A DNA stretch of 64,000 nucleotides from Maricurvus nonylphenolicus (lineage in GTDB: Bacteria; Pseudomonadota; Gammaproteobacteria; Pseudomonadales; Cellvibrionaceae). Position numbers and translations under genes: made by a program. The notes below the pieces were generated by a model. That model did no database searches and was not told where the DNA came from. It saw nothing but the letters and a program-made list of their open reading frames with translations. Below are positions 8,246 through 16,865 of this stretch, piece by piece. The DNA is taken from assembly GCF_042854845.1 (NCBI RefSeq), contig NZ_AP031498.1, positions 1,984,001 through 2,048,000 of the forward strand, in the 5' to 3' direction. Position 1 is the first letter of the stretch, and every line of letters starts with the position of its first letter.

Positions 8246-8860
8246 TTACATGGCTGACGCGGCAAGTGGCGGCAGATCTAGTAGTTCATCATCAATGGTG
8301 TTTTGAGGTTTGCTGTTAGGCAGTGCCTGGCAGTGAACTTCTGTGACCAGTGGATAGGCGTCATTTTTACGGTCTTCAAAGATGCGTTTAAGCATGGTTT
8401 CCACCACGGAGAAGGCCAGTTGATCCCAGGGGATTTCGTCTTCGCTAAACAATTGTGCGGCGAGGGATTCTTCACCGGCAGCAACCGTCGGCGTGGTCAG
8501 CTGGGCGCGGTAAATCATATAAACCTGGCTGATATGCGGCACATTGAATACGCCGTACAAATGATCAATATCCACCTGTGCGCGAGCTTCTTCCCAGGAT
8601 TCTCGAGCGGCACCTTGCTCTGTGGTTTCACCGTTTTCCAAAAAGCCTGCCGGTAAAGTCCACAGGCCTTTTTGCGGTTCAATACCGCGGCGACACAACA
8701 GCACCTTATCGCCATACGTCGCCAGACAACCGGCGATAATATTCGGGTTTTGATAATGAACCGTAGAACAGGAGAGGCACACATGACGCTGGCGGCTGTC
8801 ATTGTCCGGCGTGCGTAATGCAACGGGGTTTCCGCAGTGGCTGCAAAAATTCATAGTCAT
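8246..8860 (-). CDS. Zinc-ribbon Nudix hydrolase
   Basis: A 204-residue protein with an N-terminal zinc ribbon (C6-x2-C9 and C28-x2-C31) and a Nudix box at about 72-94 (GFLENGETTEQGAARESWEEA). The box fits G-x5-E-x7-RE-U-x-EE apart from Ala in place of the last Gly. Zinc-ribbon Nudix proteins related to NudC cleave NAD(H), ADP-ribose or similar pyrophosphates; the exact substrate cannot be told from sequence. ATG 8860 has AGGAG five bases upstream; ATG 8854 is an alternative. It lies between the flavin reductase and the amidase in the leftward operon. Its presence in a catabolic operon may reflect clean-up of damaged FAD, FMN or NAD derivatives, which is speculative. Confidence 0.88.
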   Translation of the reverse strand: MTMNFCSHCGNPVALRTPDNDSRQRHVCLSCSTVHYQNPNIIAGCLATYGDKVLLCRRGIEPQKGLWTLPAGFLENGETTEQGAARESWEEARAQVDIDHLYGVFNVPHISQVYMIYRAQLTTPTVAAGEESLAAQLFSEDEIPWDQLAFSVVETMLKRIFEDRKNDAYPLVTEVHCQALPNSKPQNTIDDELLDLPPLAASAM

Positions 8861-8891
8861 TACCTCTCCTGATGGGTGGATAAAACCAAAC

Positions 8892-9383
8892 TTAAACGGG
8901 TTCAGTCTGAGCCAGTTGTTCAAAACTGCCTTTATAAAACAGCAGCGGTTCACCGGCTTGGGTATCGAGTTGATTAACGCGGCCTACCAGGATGATGTGA
9001 TCGCCGCCTTCGTAGCGATGTTCTGTGGTGCACTGGAAGCGAGCCAGGTATTCGGTCAGTAGGGGAGTGCCCGCGGCATTGGTTTCGGTGCTCACACCGG
9101 CAAAGCGATCGATATCTTTACGGGCAAACTGGCCGCACAGATCTTGTTGTTCGCTATTCAAAATATGGATAGCGAAATCGTTGGTCTCGACAAACGCTGT
9201 GTAGTTACTGGAGGTTTTAGCAATGCTCCACAACACCAGAGGCGGTTCAAGTGACAGGGAGCTGAAGCTGTTGGCGGTCATGCCAACGGCCTGACCTTGA
9301 AAATCTTTGGTCGTAACTATGGTCACGCCTGTGGCAAATTGGCCCAGGGCGTTGCGAAATTCTCGACTGTCTATCTGTGTCAT
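8892..9383 (-). CDS. Flavin reductase-like FMN-binding protein (monooxygenase partner)
   Basis: A 163-residue HpaC/RutF-type flavin reductase. Family features are GQFATGVTIVTT near the N-terminus, GMTANSFSSLSLEPPLVL (flavin-binding loop) and the C-terminal EGGDHIILVGRV. These proteins reduce FMN or FAD with NAD(P)H and hand it to a separate oxygenase. It is the first gene of the leftward operon and is transcribed divergently from LLM paralogue 2, so it is the obvious reductase for the LLM enzymes. ATG 9383 gives the family length; an upstream ATG at 9455 would add a Lys/Gln-rich tail not seen in the family. CGAACGTTCG-type operators lie between it and the LLM gene. Confidence 0.9.
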   Translation of the reverse strand: MTQIDSREFRNALGQFATGVTIVTTKDFQGQAVGMTANSFSSLSLEPPLVLWSIAKTSSNYTAFVETNDFAIHILNSEQQDLCGQFARKDIDRFAGVSTETNAAGTPLLTEYLARFQCTTEHRYEGGDHIILVGRVNQLDTQAGEPLLFYKGSFEQLAQTEPV

Positions 9384-9500
9384 ATCTACTTCTCTATCTG
9401 CTTTCTGCTCTGGGGCGAAATAGCTTGGCGTCTGTTTTGACTGCTTTTTGACCATTTATGCCATGTTTTGGCTGAAATATGTCCAAAAACCGTTTGCGAT

Positions 9501-9510
9501 CGAACGTTCG
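9501..9510. promoter_or_regulatory. TetR-type operator candidate CGAACGTTCG (site 2)
   Basis: Perfect palindrome CGAACGTTCG in the 309-base divergent region between flavin reductase and LLM2, closer to the flavin reductase side. It matches site 1 at 4617 over 13 bases (gatCGAACGTTCG). Confidence 0.6.
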
Positions 9511-9580
9511 GTTAAAATCTAGCAAGGATTGAAAAAGCTGTCAAATATCTTTGAATGCCTTGTTTTTGATCAATTTTATA

Positions 9581-9609
9581 TTGACATGAACGTTCGATCA
9601 AAAGATTAT
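9581..9609 (+). promoter_or_regulatory. LLM2 promoter with operator (site 3) in its spacer
   Basis: A consensus -35 TTGACA (9581-9586) is separated by exactly 17 bases from a -10-like GATTAT (9604-9609). The spacer contains TGAACGTTCG (9587-9596), the third copy of the palindrome, with the extended form ATGAACGTTCGAT. An operator inside the spacer would block RNA polymerase when a TetR-type repressor is bound. No TetR gene is in this window. Confidence 0.6.
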
Positions 9610-9692
9610 AGGGGCAGATTGGATGGCGCCGACCATTCAACACCACAAAAGCAATGACATTAGATAGCCATTTTTAACGCCAGGAGGAATCC

Positions 9693-10829
9693 ATGCGCTT
9701 TACTATTCTTGTTCAGCCTTACATGCGTCGTCGCGGTGAGGATGTGAAAAACCCGGGGGCTGATCCTGATCGTTATCAGGATTTTCTGCAGCGTCTTAAA
9801 GAGCAAATGATCTTTGCGGATAACAATGGCTATGGAGGTTTCTGTATGACCGAACACCATATGCAGATTGAGGGTATCGAAACCACCGTTAACCCGATCA
9901 TGCTGGATCTGTTTGTTGCGCAGCACACCAAGAATCTGATGGTTGGCCAAATGGGGATGGCCTTGACCGCGCATAACCCAATGAAGTTGGCGGAAGATTT
10001 GGCGCTGCTGGACCAAATGACCGAAGGCCGTTGTTTCTACGGTTTTGTTCGCGGTAACACACCGCGCTGGTTGAACACTTTCAGTCAACATCTGGAGATC
10101 AGTACCTCCCAATCTGACAAATCCGAAGTCGATCAAAAGAATCGTCGTCTGTTCTACGAAGCATTCGAGATTATCAAGCAGCTCTGGCACAACGACACCA
10201 TCAACTTCCAGGACGGTGAGTTCTGGCAGATGCCACCTAAAGATATTCCCTGGCAGTTCCCGCCCACCAAAAAGTGGGGTGATGAGTCCGCCATTGATGC
10301 TAACGGTAACCTGCACGAAGTCGGTCTGGTACCAAAACCTCTGAAGCGCCCTGATGGTCGTGCGCACCCGGAAATCTGGACGCCGTTTAGCTGGTCTATG
10401 GAAACCGCCTGTTTCGCCGCAAAAGAAGAAATCAAGCTGGCTTCGTTCGTTGCCAAAGATGAGTTTATTGATACCACTATTGATGTGTATACCGAAGAAG
10501 CAGCCAAGTACGGACGCACCGTACAGCCGAAAGATTTCATCGGTATTGGTGGTCACTTGACCATGGCCAGCACCCAGGCTAAAGCCGACGATCACTACAA
10601 AGGTTTTGAAGAGCTGTTTAACGGCGCTTACAACTGCCCGCCTTATCATGTGCCTATGGGTCGTGTGTGGAAGGGCACCGGTCAGGAAACCCTGGATACC
10701 ATTGCCAAGTTCCGCGAGGAAAAAGGTATCGATAACTTCTTCCTGTGGCACCACGTGGGCTACTTCGAGCAGGAAGAAGAGCTGGAGATGCTGGAAACCT
10801 TCTCTGAGCAGGTAATCAAAAAGCTGTAA
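9693..10829 (+). CDS. LLM-class flavin-dependent monooxygenase (paralogue 2)
   Basis: A 378-residue luciferase-like monooxygenase closely related to the gene at 3460-4593. Shared blocks include LVQPYMR, ADNNGYGGFCMTEHH, GFVRGNTPRWLNT and WHHVGYFEQEEELEMLE. It should use FMNH2 from the divergently encoded reductase at 8892 to oxygenate an organic substrate. A strong AGGAGGAA ribosome site precedes ATG 9693. The promoter carries a spacer operator. A beta-oxidation run begins 78 bases downstream on the same strand. A 364-codon antisense frame covers this gene but is a mirror of its codon pattern. Two paralogues under one operator could act on successive intermediates or form a hetero-oligomer like LuxAB; neither can be decided here. 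Confidence 0.93.
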   Translation: MRFTILVQPYMRRRGEDVKNPGADPDRYQDFLQRLKEQMIFADNNGYGGFCMTEHHMQIEGIETTVNPIMLDLFVAQHTKNLMVGQMGMALTAHNPMKLAEDLALLDQMTEGRCFYGFVRGNTPRWLNTFSQHLEISTSQSDKSEVDQKNRRLFYEAFEIIKQLWHNDTINFQDGEFWQMPPKDIPWQFPPTKKWGDESAIDANGNLHEVGLVPKPLKRPDGRAHPEIWTPFSWSMETACFAAKEEIKLASFVAKDEFIDTTIDVYTEEAAKYGRTVQPKDFIGIGGHLTMASTQAKADDHYKGFEELFNGAYNCPPYHVPMGRVWKGTGQETLDTIAKFREEKGIDNFFLWHHVGYFEQEEELEMLETFSEQVIKKL

Positions 10830-10848
10830 GGCTTTTCTCTCCTTGTGT

Positions 10849-10877
10849 AAACCGGACCTGACGAGCAGGTTCGGTTT
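10849..10877 (+). terminator. Hairpin between LLM2 and the FadB-like gene
   Basis: AAACCGGACCTG (10849-10860) and CAGGTTCGGTTT (10866-10877) form a 12-bp stem with one G-T pair and a 5-base loop. There is no strong T tract, so it may be a partial terminator or an mRNA-stabilising element. Confidence 0.5.
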
Positions 10878-10907
10878 ATGTGTTTAAGTTTCGATTGGAA
10901 ATAGAAT

Positions 10908-13025
10908 ATGTCTGTGTTGTACCGCACCGTTGATCAGGTTGCTGTTATTACCCTGGATTTGGCACCTGTAAATAGTTTGGGGCTGGCCCTACGTAAAGCT
11001 ATACGTGATGCTTATGAGTCGGCTACCGCTGATGAAAATATCAAAGCCATTGTGATTAACTCCAGCCAAAAAGTCTTTTGTGCTGGTGCGGATATAACCG
11101 AGTTTGGCACCGAACAATCTTTTGCTGATCCGAGCTTGCCCTCCTTGTGTGATCTGATTGAAGCGTCCGCTAAGCCTGTTGTAGCAGCCATTAACGGCAT
11201 GGCATTAGGCGGTGGCCTGGAATTGGCCCTGGCGGCTGATTATCGTGTTGCCAAGACTGGTGCCAAGCTGGGCTTGCCGGAAGTTAATCTGGGGATTATT
11301 CCCGGTGCAGGCGGTACCCAACGTTTACCGCGTTTGGCCAATGTGAATGTAGCACTGGATATGATTACCAGTGGGGTACCCATTAATACCGATAAAGCCG
11401 TTGAGGCGGGTTTGTTAGATAAAGTCTACGGTGTTGAGACTGATGAAGAATTTGAAACCGTAGCGATTGAATACGCATCTACACTGGCTGATCTGAATGC
11501 GCCAGTGTTGTCCTGTGAAAACCTTGAAGTAGCGGCAGACAGCTACAGTGATGATACCTTCTCGGCCTACAAGGCCAAGATCGCGAAAAAGACCGCGGGT
11601 TATTATGCCCCTAATCGTTGTGTCGATTCGGTTGAAGCCGCAACACAACTGCCTCTTAAAGAAGGTTTGCAGCGTGAAGCTGAAATCTTTCAGGATTGTG
11701 CGGATACACCGCAAGCCCGTGCACAACAACATCTGTTTTTTGCCGAGCGTGCTGCGGGTGTAATCCCGGGTGTTGATCGCAAAGTGCCCCTGCGTGATAT
11801 CAAAAAGGTTGCTGTGATTGGTGCCGGCACCATGGGCGGCGGTATTGCCATGAACTTTGCCAACGCCGGTATTCCTGTCACCTTGCTGGAAATCAAAAAG
11901 GAATTTCTCGATAACGGTTTGGCCAAAGTACGCCAGAACTACGAAATCTCAGCCAAGCGTGGTCGCTTAACGGAGGCACAGGTAGAAGAGCGCATGGCGC
12001 TATTTACCGGTACCACCAGCTACGCCGATCTCGCCGATGTGGATCTGGTGATCGAAGCGGTATTTGAAAACCTGGATGTTAAAAAAGAGGTTTTCACCGA
12101 GCTGGATAAAGTCTGTAAGCCGGGTTGTATTCTGGCCTCCAACACCTCCACCCTGGATGTGAATGAAATTGCCGAGGCGACTTCTCGCCCTGAAGATGTA
12201 TTGGGCTTGCACTTCTTCTCACCCGCTAACGTGATGAAACTGCTGGAAGTGATTCGTGCAGATAAAACCGCCGATGATGCTTTGATGACCACGTTAAAAC
12301 TGGCCAAAACCATCAAGAAGGTACCGGTCGTTGTTGGCGTTTGTTACGGCTTTGTCGGCAATCGCATGGTGGCGCCGTATTCCCGTGAAGCCTTCCGCGT
12401 GATTCTGGAAGGTGCTACCCCTGAACAGTCTGATTTGGCCTTAACCAATTTTGGTATGGCGATGGGCGCTGTATCCATGGGCGATATGGCCGGCATCGAT
12501 ATCGGTTGTATGGCCGCCGAAGCCAACCGCGAAACCTGGGAAGACGATAAAACCTATCAGGCGCTGCAATTTAATCTCAAAGATCTTGGCCGATTGGGTC
12601 AGAAAACCGGTCGTGGTGTTTATATCTATGAAGGTCGCGATAAGCACAATGATCCCGAAGTGCTGGAGCTGGCCAAAGCCATCGCCACTGAAAACAACAT
12701 TGAACAGCGCGATGTCAGTGAGCAGGAAATAGTTGACCGTGCCATTTTGATGCTCGCCAACGAAGGTGCAAAAATTCTCGATGAGGGTATTGCTTACCGT
12801 TCTGGCGATATCGACCTGGTGTATATCTACGGTTATGGTTTCCCGGCCTACCGCGGTGGGCCTATGCAGTATGCAGATGAGCTGGGGCTGGATGAAGTGG
12901 TTAAACGTTTAAAGCATTACCAGCAATCGTTGGGTGAGTATGGTGAGCGTTGGTTTAAGCCAGCGCCGTTGTTGGAGAGATTAGCTGCGGAAGGAAAACC
13001 TTTTAAAGATTTTCAGAAAATGTAA
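10908..13025 (+). CDS. FadB/FadJ-like bifunctional enoyl-CoA hydratase / 3-hydroxyacyl-CoA dehydrogenase
   Basis: A 705-residue fusion. The N-terminal crotonase domain shows the oxyanion-hole segments CAGADITEFG and NGMALGGGLELALA and the catalytic block GLPEVNLGIIPGAGG. The dehydrogenase domain starts near residue 300 with the NAD-binding VIGAGTMGGGIAM (about 305) and continues with HFFSPANVMKLLEV (about 434) and the C-terminal dimerisation domain. It catalyses the two middle steps of beta-oxidation. It is followed on the same strand by a thiolase and an acyl-CoA dehydrogenase, giving a full cycle. It is followed by a REP pair, so the thiolase may be expressed separately. The domain order and length fit the FadB/FadJ type but the exact orthologue is not certain. 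Confidence 0.94.
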   Translation: MSVLYRTVDQVAVITLDLAPVNSLGLALRKAIRDAYESATADENIKAIVINSSQKVFCAGADITEFGTEQSFADPSLPSLCDLIEASAKPVVAAINGMALGGGLELALAADYRVAKTGAKLGLPEVNLGIIPGAGGTQRLPRLANVNVALDMITSGVPINTDKAVEAGLLDKVYGVETDEEFETVAIEYASTLADLNAPVLSCENLEVAADSYSDDTFSAYKAKIAKKTAGYYAPNRCVDSVEAATQLPLKEGLQREAEIFQDCADTPQARAQQHLFFAERAAGVIPGVDRKVPLRDIKKVAVIGAGTMGGGIAMNFANAGIPVTLLEIKKEFLDNGLAKVRQNYEISAKRGRLTEAQVEERMALFTGTTSYADLADVDLVIEAVFENLDVKKEVFTELDKVCKPGCILASNTSTLDVNEIAEATSRPEDVLGLHFFSPANVMKLLEVIRADKTADDALMTTLKLAKTIKKVPVVVGVCYGFVGNRMVAPYSREAFRVILEGATPEQSDLALTNFGMAMGAVSMGDMAGIDIGCMAAEANRETWEDDKTYQALQFNLKDLGRLGQKTGRGVYIYEGRDKHNDPEVLELAKAIATENNIEQRDVSEQEIVDRAILMLANEGAKILDEGIAYRSGDIDLVYIYGYGFPAYRGGPMQYADELGLDEVVKRLKHYQQSLGEYGERWFKPAPLLERLAAEGKPFKDFQKM

Positions 13026-13082
13026 CGAAGCCAATCGTATAGACCCAAACCATCTACCGCCATCCCCGTGGCTTTTAAGCTT

Positions 13083-13220
13083 GTCCCCGTGAAAACGGGG
13101 GCGGGATCCAGTGATACGGAGCACTTAGGCCCGAAATTGAGCAAAAGTGAATTCTATTAGATATGCACTGGGTTCAACTTAGTGCCAGTTAAACTGGATT
13201 CCCGTTTTCACGGGAATGGC
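13083..13220. repeat. Pair of inverted REP-like elements
   Basis: GTCCCCGTGAAAACGGGG with GATCCAGTG (13083-13113) faces CTGGATTCCCGTTTTCACGG (from 13194) in opposite orientation. The layout is that of a BIME-like pair, located between fadB-like and thiolase genes. Confidence 0.8.
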
Positions 13221-13258
13221 AGAATATTATGTTCGTGAATTTAATTTAGGAGTAAACC

Positions 13259-14443
13259 ATGAGAGAAGCAGTCATAGTATCCACTGCCCGTACCCCCATC
13301 GCCAAAGCGTTCCGCGGTGCATTTAACATCACCAAATCTCCAGCACTGTCAGCCTTCGCCGTAAAAGCGGCAGTAGAACGCTCGGGCCTGGATCCACAGC
13401 GCATTGATGACCTGGTCATGGGCACTTCTCTACAAGCCGGCACCGCCGGTATGAACCTGGGCCGCATGACCGCACTGGCTTCCGGTTTACCACTGGATGT
13501 ATCCGGCCAAACCATCGACCGTCAGTGTTCTTCCGGTTTGATGTCTGTGGCGACTGCCGCTAAACAAATTATCGTCGACAAAATGGACGTGACTGTTGCA
13601 GCAGGTCATGAGCATATTTCCATGGTGCAAACCCCAGCTTTCGAATGGATCATGAAGGAAAAAGATGATGCCGTTCTAGCCGGTGATAAAAACGCCTATT
13701 TGCCGATGCTGATGACCGCAGAAAATATCTGTAACAAGTACGGTATCTCCCGTGAGTCTCAGGATGAATACGCACTGTTGTCACAACAGCGTACCGCGGC
13801 TGCACAGGAAAAAGGCTTGTTCGACGATGAGATTATTCCGGTAACCACGACCAAAGCGGTTTTCAATAAAGAAACCAAGGAAACCACGTTTGAAGAAGTG
13901 ACCCTGGCCAAGGACGAAGGCAACCGTCCACAAACCACTCTGGAAAGTTTGCAGTCTCTGGACCCTGTTGTTGAAGGTGGTTTCATTACTGCCGGTAACG
14001 CCTCGCAATTGTCTGATGGTTCTGCGGCTTGCGTTCTGATGGATCGCGAACTGGCAGAAAAAGAAAATGTTGATGTGCTGGGTATTTACCGCGGCATGAT
14101 GGTTGCCGGTCTGGCACCGGATGAAATGGGTATTGGTCCAATTTACGCCGTACCTAAGCTGCTGAAAGCTCACGGTTTAACCGTTGATGATATTGGCTTG
14201 TGGGAGCTGAACGAAGCCTTCGCTTGTCAGGTTATCTACAGTGCCGAAAAACTGGGTATTCCGCTGGATCGTCTGAACGTAAATGGCGGTGGTATTTCTA
14301 TCGGCCATCCATACGGTATGACCGGTACTCGCCTGGTGGGCCACGCGCTGCTGGAAGGCAAACGCCGTGGTGTTAAATACGTTGTGATTACCATGTGTGT
14401 CGGTGGCGGTATGGGTGCCGCTGGTCTGTTTGAAGTAGCTTAA
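13259..14443 (+). CDS. Thiolase (acetyl-CoA C-acyltransferase)
   Basis: A 394-residue classical thiolase with nucleophile C90 (DRQCSSGLM), H350 (SIGHPYGMTG) and the second active Cys C380 (MCVGGGMGAAG). It cleaves 3-ketoacyl-CoA to acetyl-CoA plus a shortened acyl-CoA. The start follows TAGGAG by seven bases. The gene is 12 bases before the acyl-CoA dehydrogenase, so they are cotranscribed. With the FadB-like protein it completes a beta-oxidation set. FadA-like annotation would be reasonable, but the operon partner differs from the usual fadBA order. Confidence 0.94.
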   Translation: MREAVIVSTARTPIAKAFRGAFNITKSPALSAFAVKAAVERSGLDPQRIDDLVMGTSLQAGTAGMNLGRMTALASGLPLDVSGQTIDRQCSSGLMSVATAAKQIIVDKMDVTVAAGHEHISMVQTPAFEWIMKEKDDAVLAGDKNAYLPMLMTAENICNKYGISRESQDEYALLSQQRTAAAQEKGLFDDEIIPVTTTKAVFNKETKETTFEEVTLAKDEGNRPQTTLESLQSLDPVVEGGFITAGNASQLSDGSAACVLMDRELAEKENVDVLGIYRGMMVAGLAPDEMGIGPIYAVPKLLKAHGLTVDDIGLWELNEAFACQVIYSAEKLGIPLDRLNVNGGGISIGHPYGMTGTRLVGHALLEGKRRGVKYVVITMCVGGGMGAAGLFEVA

Positions 14444-14455
14444 GGTAAAACCACC

Positions 14456-16246
14456 ATGGCAGAGTATAAGGTTCCTGTACGCGACATCGAGTTCGCGTTC
14501 CATGATGTATTGGATTTAACCGCGCATTATCAGCAGTTACCCGGTGCCGAAGAAGTTGATCGCGACTTTATCGGTGCGGTAATGACAGAGGCCGCCAAGT
14601 TCTCGGAAGATGTACTGGCCCCGTTAAATCAATCCGGTGATCAGCAGGGCTGTCAGTGGAATGATACTGTGGTCACCACACCTGACGGATTTAAAGACGC
14701 CTATCAGCAGTTTGTTGATAACGGTTGGCCCGCACTTGCCCAGGATGTAGAAAAGGGAGGGCAGGGCTTGCCGATGTCGTTGCAAATGTCGGTGTACGAG
14801 ATGCTTATCTCTGCCAACCTGGCCTGGGGTTTATATCCCACCATTACCTGGGGCGCGGTAACCACCATCGAAGCCCATGGTACTGACGAGCAAAAACGCC
14901 TGTTCCTACCAGAAATGATTGCCGGTCGTTGGACTGGCACCATGTGTTTGACCGAATCCCACTGCGGTTCCGATTTGGGTTTGTTACGCACCAAGGCCGA
15001 ACCTAACGCTGATGGCAGTTACAATATTACCGGTAATAAAATCTTTATTTCCTCCGGTGAGCACGATATGGCCGACAATATTGTGCATGTAACCTTGGCG
15101 CGTTTACCGGATGCACCGGCAGGCACCAAAGGTATTTCGCTATTCCTGGTGCCTAAATTCCATATCAATGGCGATGGCAGTATCGGTGAACGCAATAGCG
15201 TTAGCTGTGGTTCCATCGAACATAAAATGGGTATTCACGGTAATGCTACCTGCGTTATCAACTTCGATAACGCCAAGGGGTATTTGATCGGGCCAGAAAA
15301 TCGTGGCCTGAACTGCATGTTTACCTTTATCAATGAATCCCGTGTGGATGTGTGTTTGCAGGCCCATGGCCAGATTGAGCGCTCCTATCAAGGTGCGCTG
15401 AGTTATGCCCGCGAGCGTTTGCAGATGAAAGCGATTCCCCGGGTTGATAAGGAAAAACCGGCAGATCCGATTATTGCTCATCCTGAAATTCGTCGCCTGT
15501 TACTGACTCAGCGCAGCTTCTCTGAAGGTGCGCGCCTGATGGCTTACGACTTGGCACGTCTGGTGGATTTGGTTAGAAGCGGTTCTGAGGAAGAAAAACA
15601 TCAAGCCGAAGCGGCACTGGGTTTCCTAACGCCTATCGCCAAAGGTTTTATTACCGAAGCGGCTATTGAAGCTACCAGTCACGGTGTACAGGTATACGGT
15701 GGCCACGGTTTTATTCAGGAATGGGGTATGGAGCAGCTCAGTCGAGATGTTCGTATTACCGCAATCTATGAAGGGACTACGGCGATTCAGGGCCTGGATT
15801 TAATTACCCGTAAAATCCTTGCTGATGATCAGGTTCAGTACCAGCGCTATCTAACAGAGATAAAGCAGTTCTGCGCCACTAATAAAGCTGAGCTGGATTC
15901 TTTGATGGATACCTATCTTCAGTACTTGGCTACCTGGGAGCAAACCACTGCCAGGGTATTGGAAGCTTCACTTAAAGATCTGAACGAAGCTAATGCAGCA
16001 GCAGTAGATTTTCTGATGCTGTCCGGTTATGTCGTTATGGGTTACTACCTGGTGCGTGCAGCTGTGACTGCCAAGGCTAACCTGGCTGACGATAATGACG
16101 GTTACTACCAATCGAAAATGGATAATGCCGTTTTCTTTGTCAGCAAAATCATGCCACGAATCCACGGCCTGCAAAAACAGATTGAAGCGGGTACCGAGTG
16201 TTATATGACGCTGGCGGGTAAGGATTTCGATCTGGCAAGCGAATAG
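14456..16246 (+). CDS. DmdC-like acyl-CoA dehydrogenase (long form)
   Basis: A 596-residue acyl-CoA dehydrogenase, longer than the usual 380-400 residues. Its N-terminus (YKVPVRDIEFAFHDVLDL) and length match the group that contains 3-methylmercaptopropionyl-CoA dehydrogenase DmdC and several fatty acyl-CoA dehydrogenases. FAD/substrate features include MCLTESHCGSDLG (about 163), GNKIFISSGEHDM and YGGHGFIQEWGMEQL with the downstream IYEGTTAIQGLDL. It introduces the alpha-beta double bond, passing electrons to ETF. DMSP use cannot be claimed from this gene alone, since no DmdA, DmdB or DmdD is seen. It is tightly followed by the DUF2889 gene (13-base gap). Confidence 0.92.
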   Translation: MAEYKVPVRDIEFAFHDVLDLTAHYQQLPGAEEVDRDFIGAVMTEAAKFSEDVLAPLNQSGDQQGCQWNDTVVTTPDGFKDAYQQFVDNGWPALAQDVEKGGQGLPMSLQMSVYEMLISANLAWGLYPTITWGAVTTIEAHGTDEQKRLFLPEMIAGRWTGTMCLTESHCGSDLGLLRTKAEPNADGSYNITGNKIFISSGEHDMADNIVHVTLARLPDAPAGTKGISLFLVPKFHINGDGSIGERNSVSCGSIEHKMGIHGNATCVINFDNAKGYLIGPENRGLNCMFTFINESRVDVCLQAHGQIERSYQGALSYARERLQMKAIPRVDKEKPADPIIAHPEIRRLLLTQRSFSEGARLMAYDLARLVDLVRSGSEEEKHQAEAALGFLTPIAKGFITEAAIEATSHGVQVYGGHGFIQEWGMEQLSRDVRITAIYEGTTAIQGLDLITRKILADDQVQYQRYLTEIKQFCATNKAELDSLMDTYLQYLATWEQTTARVLEASLKDLNEANAAAVDFLMLSGYVVMGYYLVRAAVTAKANLADDNDGYYQSKMDNAVFFVSKIMPRIHGLQKQIEAGTECYMTLAGKDFDLASE

Positions 16247-16259
16247 GTAGAGGTTACGT

Positions 16260-16847
16260 GTGGCTGTTAGCAGTGTGAATAAACATGTTGAGCGAAAACT
16301 ATCTCATCATCGGTCTATCGATATTGTTGGCTATCAACGTAGTGATGGCCTTTACGATATTGAGGCAAAATTAATCGATGTTAAAGGCATCGATATAACA
16401 ACGCCGGATAGGCCGGATATTCCCGTTGGTGAATCACTGCATGATATGACGTTGTGTTTGACGCTCGACACTACGATGAAAATTATCGACGTCAATACCA
16501 GCATGGATGCGACACCCTACAACACCTGTCCGGAAGTCGCAGACGCCTACAAAGCGCTAATTGGTGAACGCATAGGTGGCGGCTGGACCAAGACCATTAA
16601 AATCCTGTTTGGCGGGATTAAAGGGTGTACCCATCTGCGTGAACTCCTGGGGCCCATTGCAACCGTCGCTTTTCAAACTGTGGTGGATGAAGAGTGCCGA
16701 ACTAAAGATTACCAGGAATCCATGGGTGTTTTTAAAGCCATGGTTAATGGTTGTTATGGGTTAAAAGGCGATGGCGTCAATGTTGCCAGGTTGTGGCCTG
16801 AGCTGGCAGAGCCATTCACTGAAATATCTCCTGAAATTACAGAATAA
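16260..16847 (+). CDS. DUF2889 family protein
   Basis: A 195-residue protein whose conserved blocks HHRSIDIVGYQRSDGLYDIE, GESLHDMTLCLTLD and the C-terminal GGIKGCTHLRELLGPIA are typical of the DUF2889 family. No catalytic function is established for that family. It has no signal peptide or membrane segment. Start is GTG 16260 after GAGG. The conserved His, Asp and Cys residues could form a metal or substrate pocket. The gene sits between the DmdC-like acyl-CoA dehydrogenase and two NTF2-fold proteins on one strand with small gaps, so a role in the same catabolic route is likely. Confidence 0.85.
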   Translation: MAVSSVNKHVERKLSHHRSIDIVGYQRSDGLYDIEAKLIDVKGIDITTPDRPDIPVGESLHDMTLCLTLDTTMKIIDVNTSMDATPYNTCPEVADAYKALIGERIGGGWTKTIKILFGGIKGCTHLRELLGPIATVAFQTVVDEECRTKDYQESMGVFKAMVNGCYGLKGDGVNVARLWPELAEPFTEISPEITE

Positions 16848-16865
16848 CTGATTGAGGATTATACG

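Noticed and set aside
9541..9580. TTGATCAA palindrome near 9566 as an FNR site
   Set aside because: The 4-base spacer between half-sites required by FNR/ANR is missing.
9660..10754. Long antisense frame of 364 codons opposite LLM paralogue 2
   Set aside because: It mirrors a well-supported gene with a strong ribosome site and family motifs; the antisense product has no recognisable domain and arises from the codon bias of the real gene.
14456..16246. Naming the acyl-CoA dehydrogenase as DmdC and inferring DMSP demethylation
   Set aside because: No DmdA, DmdB or DmdD is present and the subfamily is broad; only a DmdC-like label is justified.
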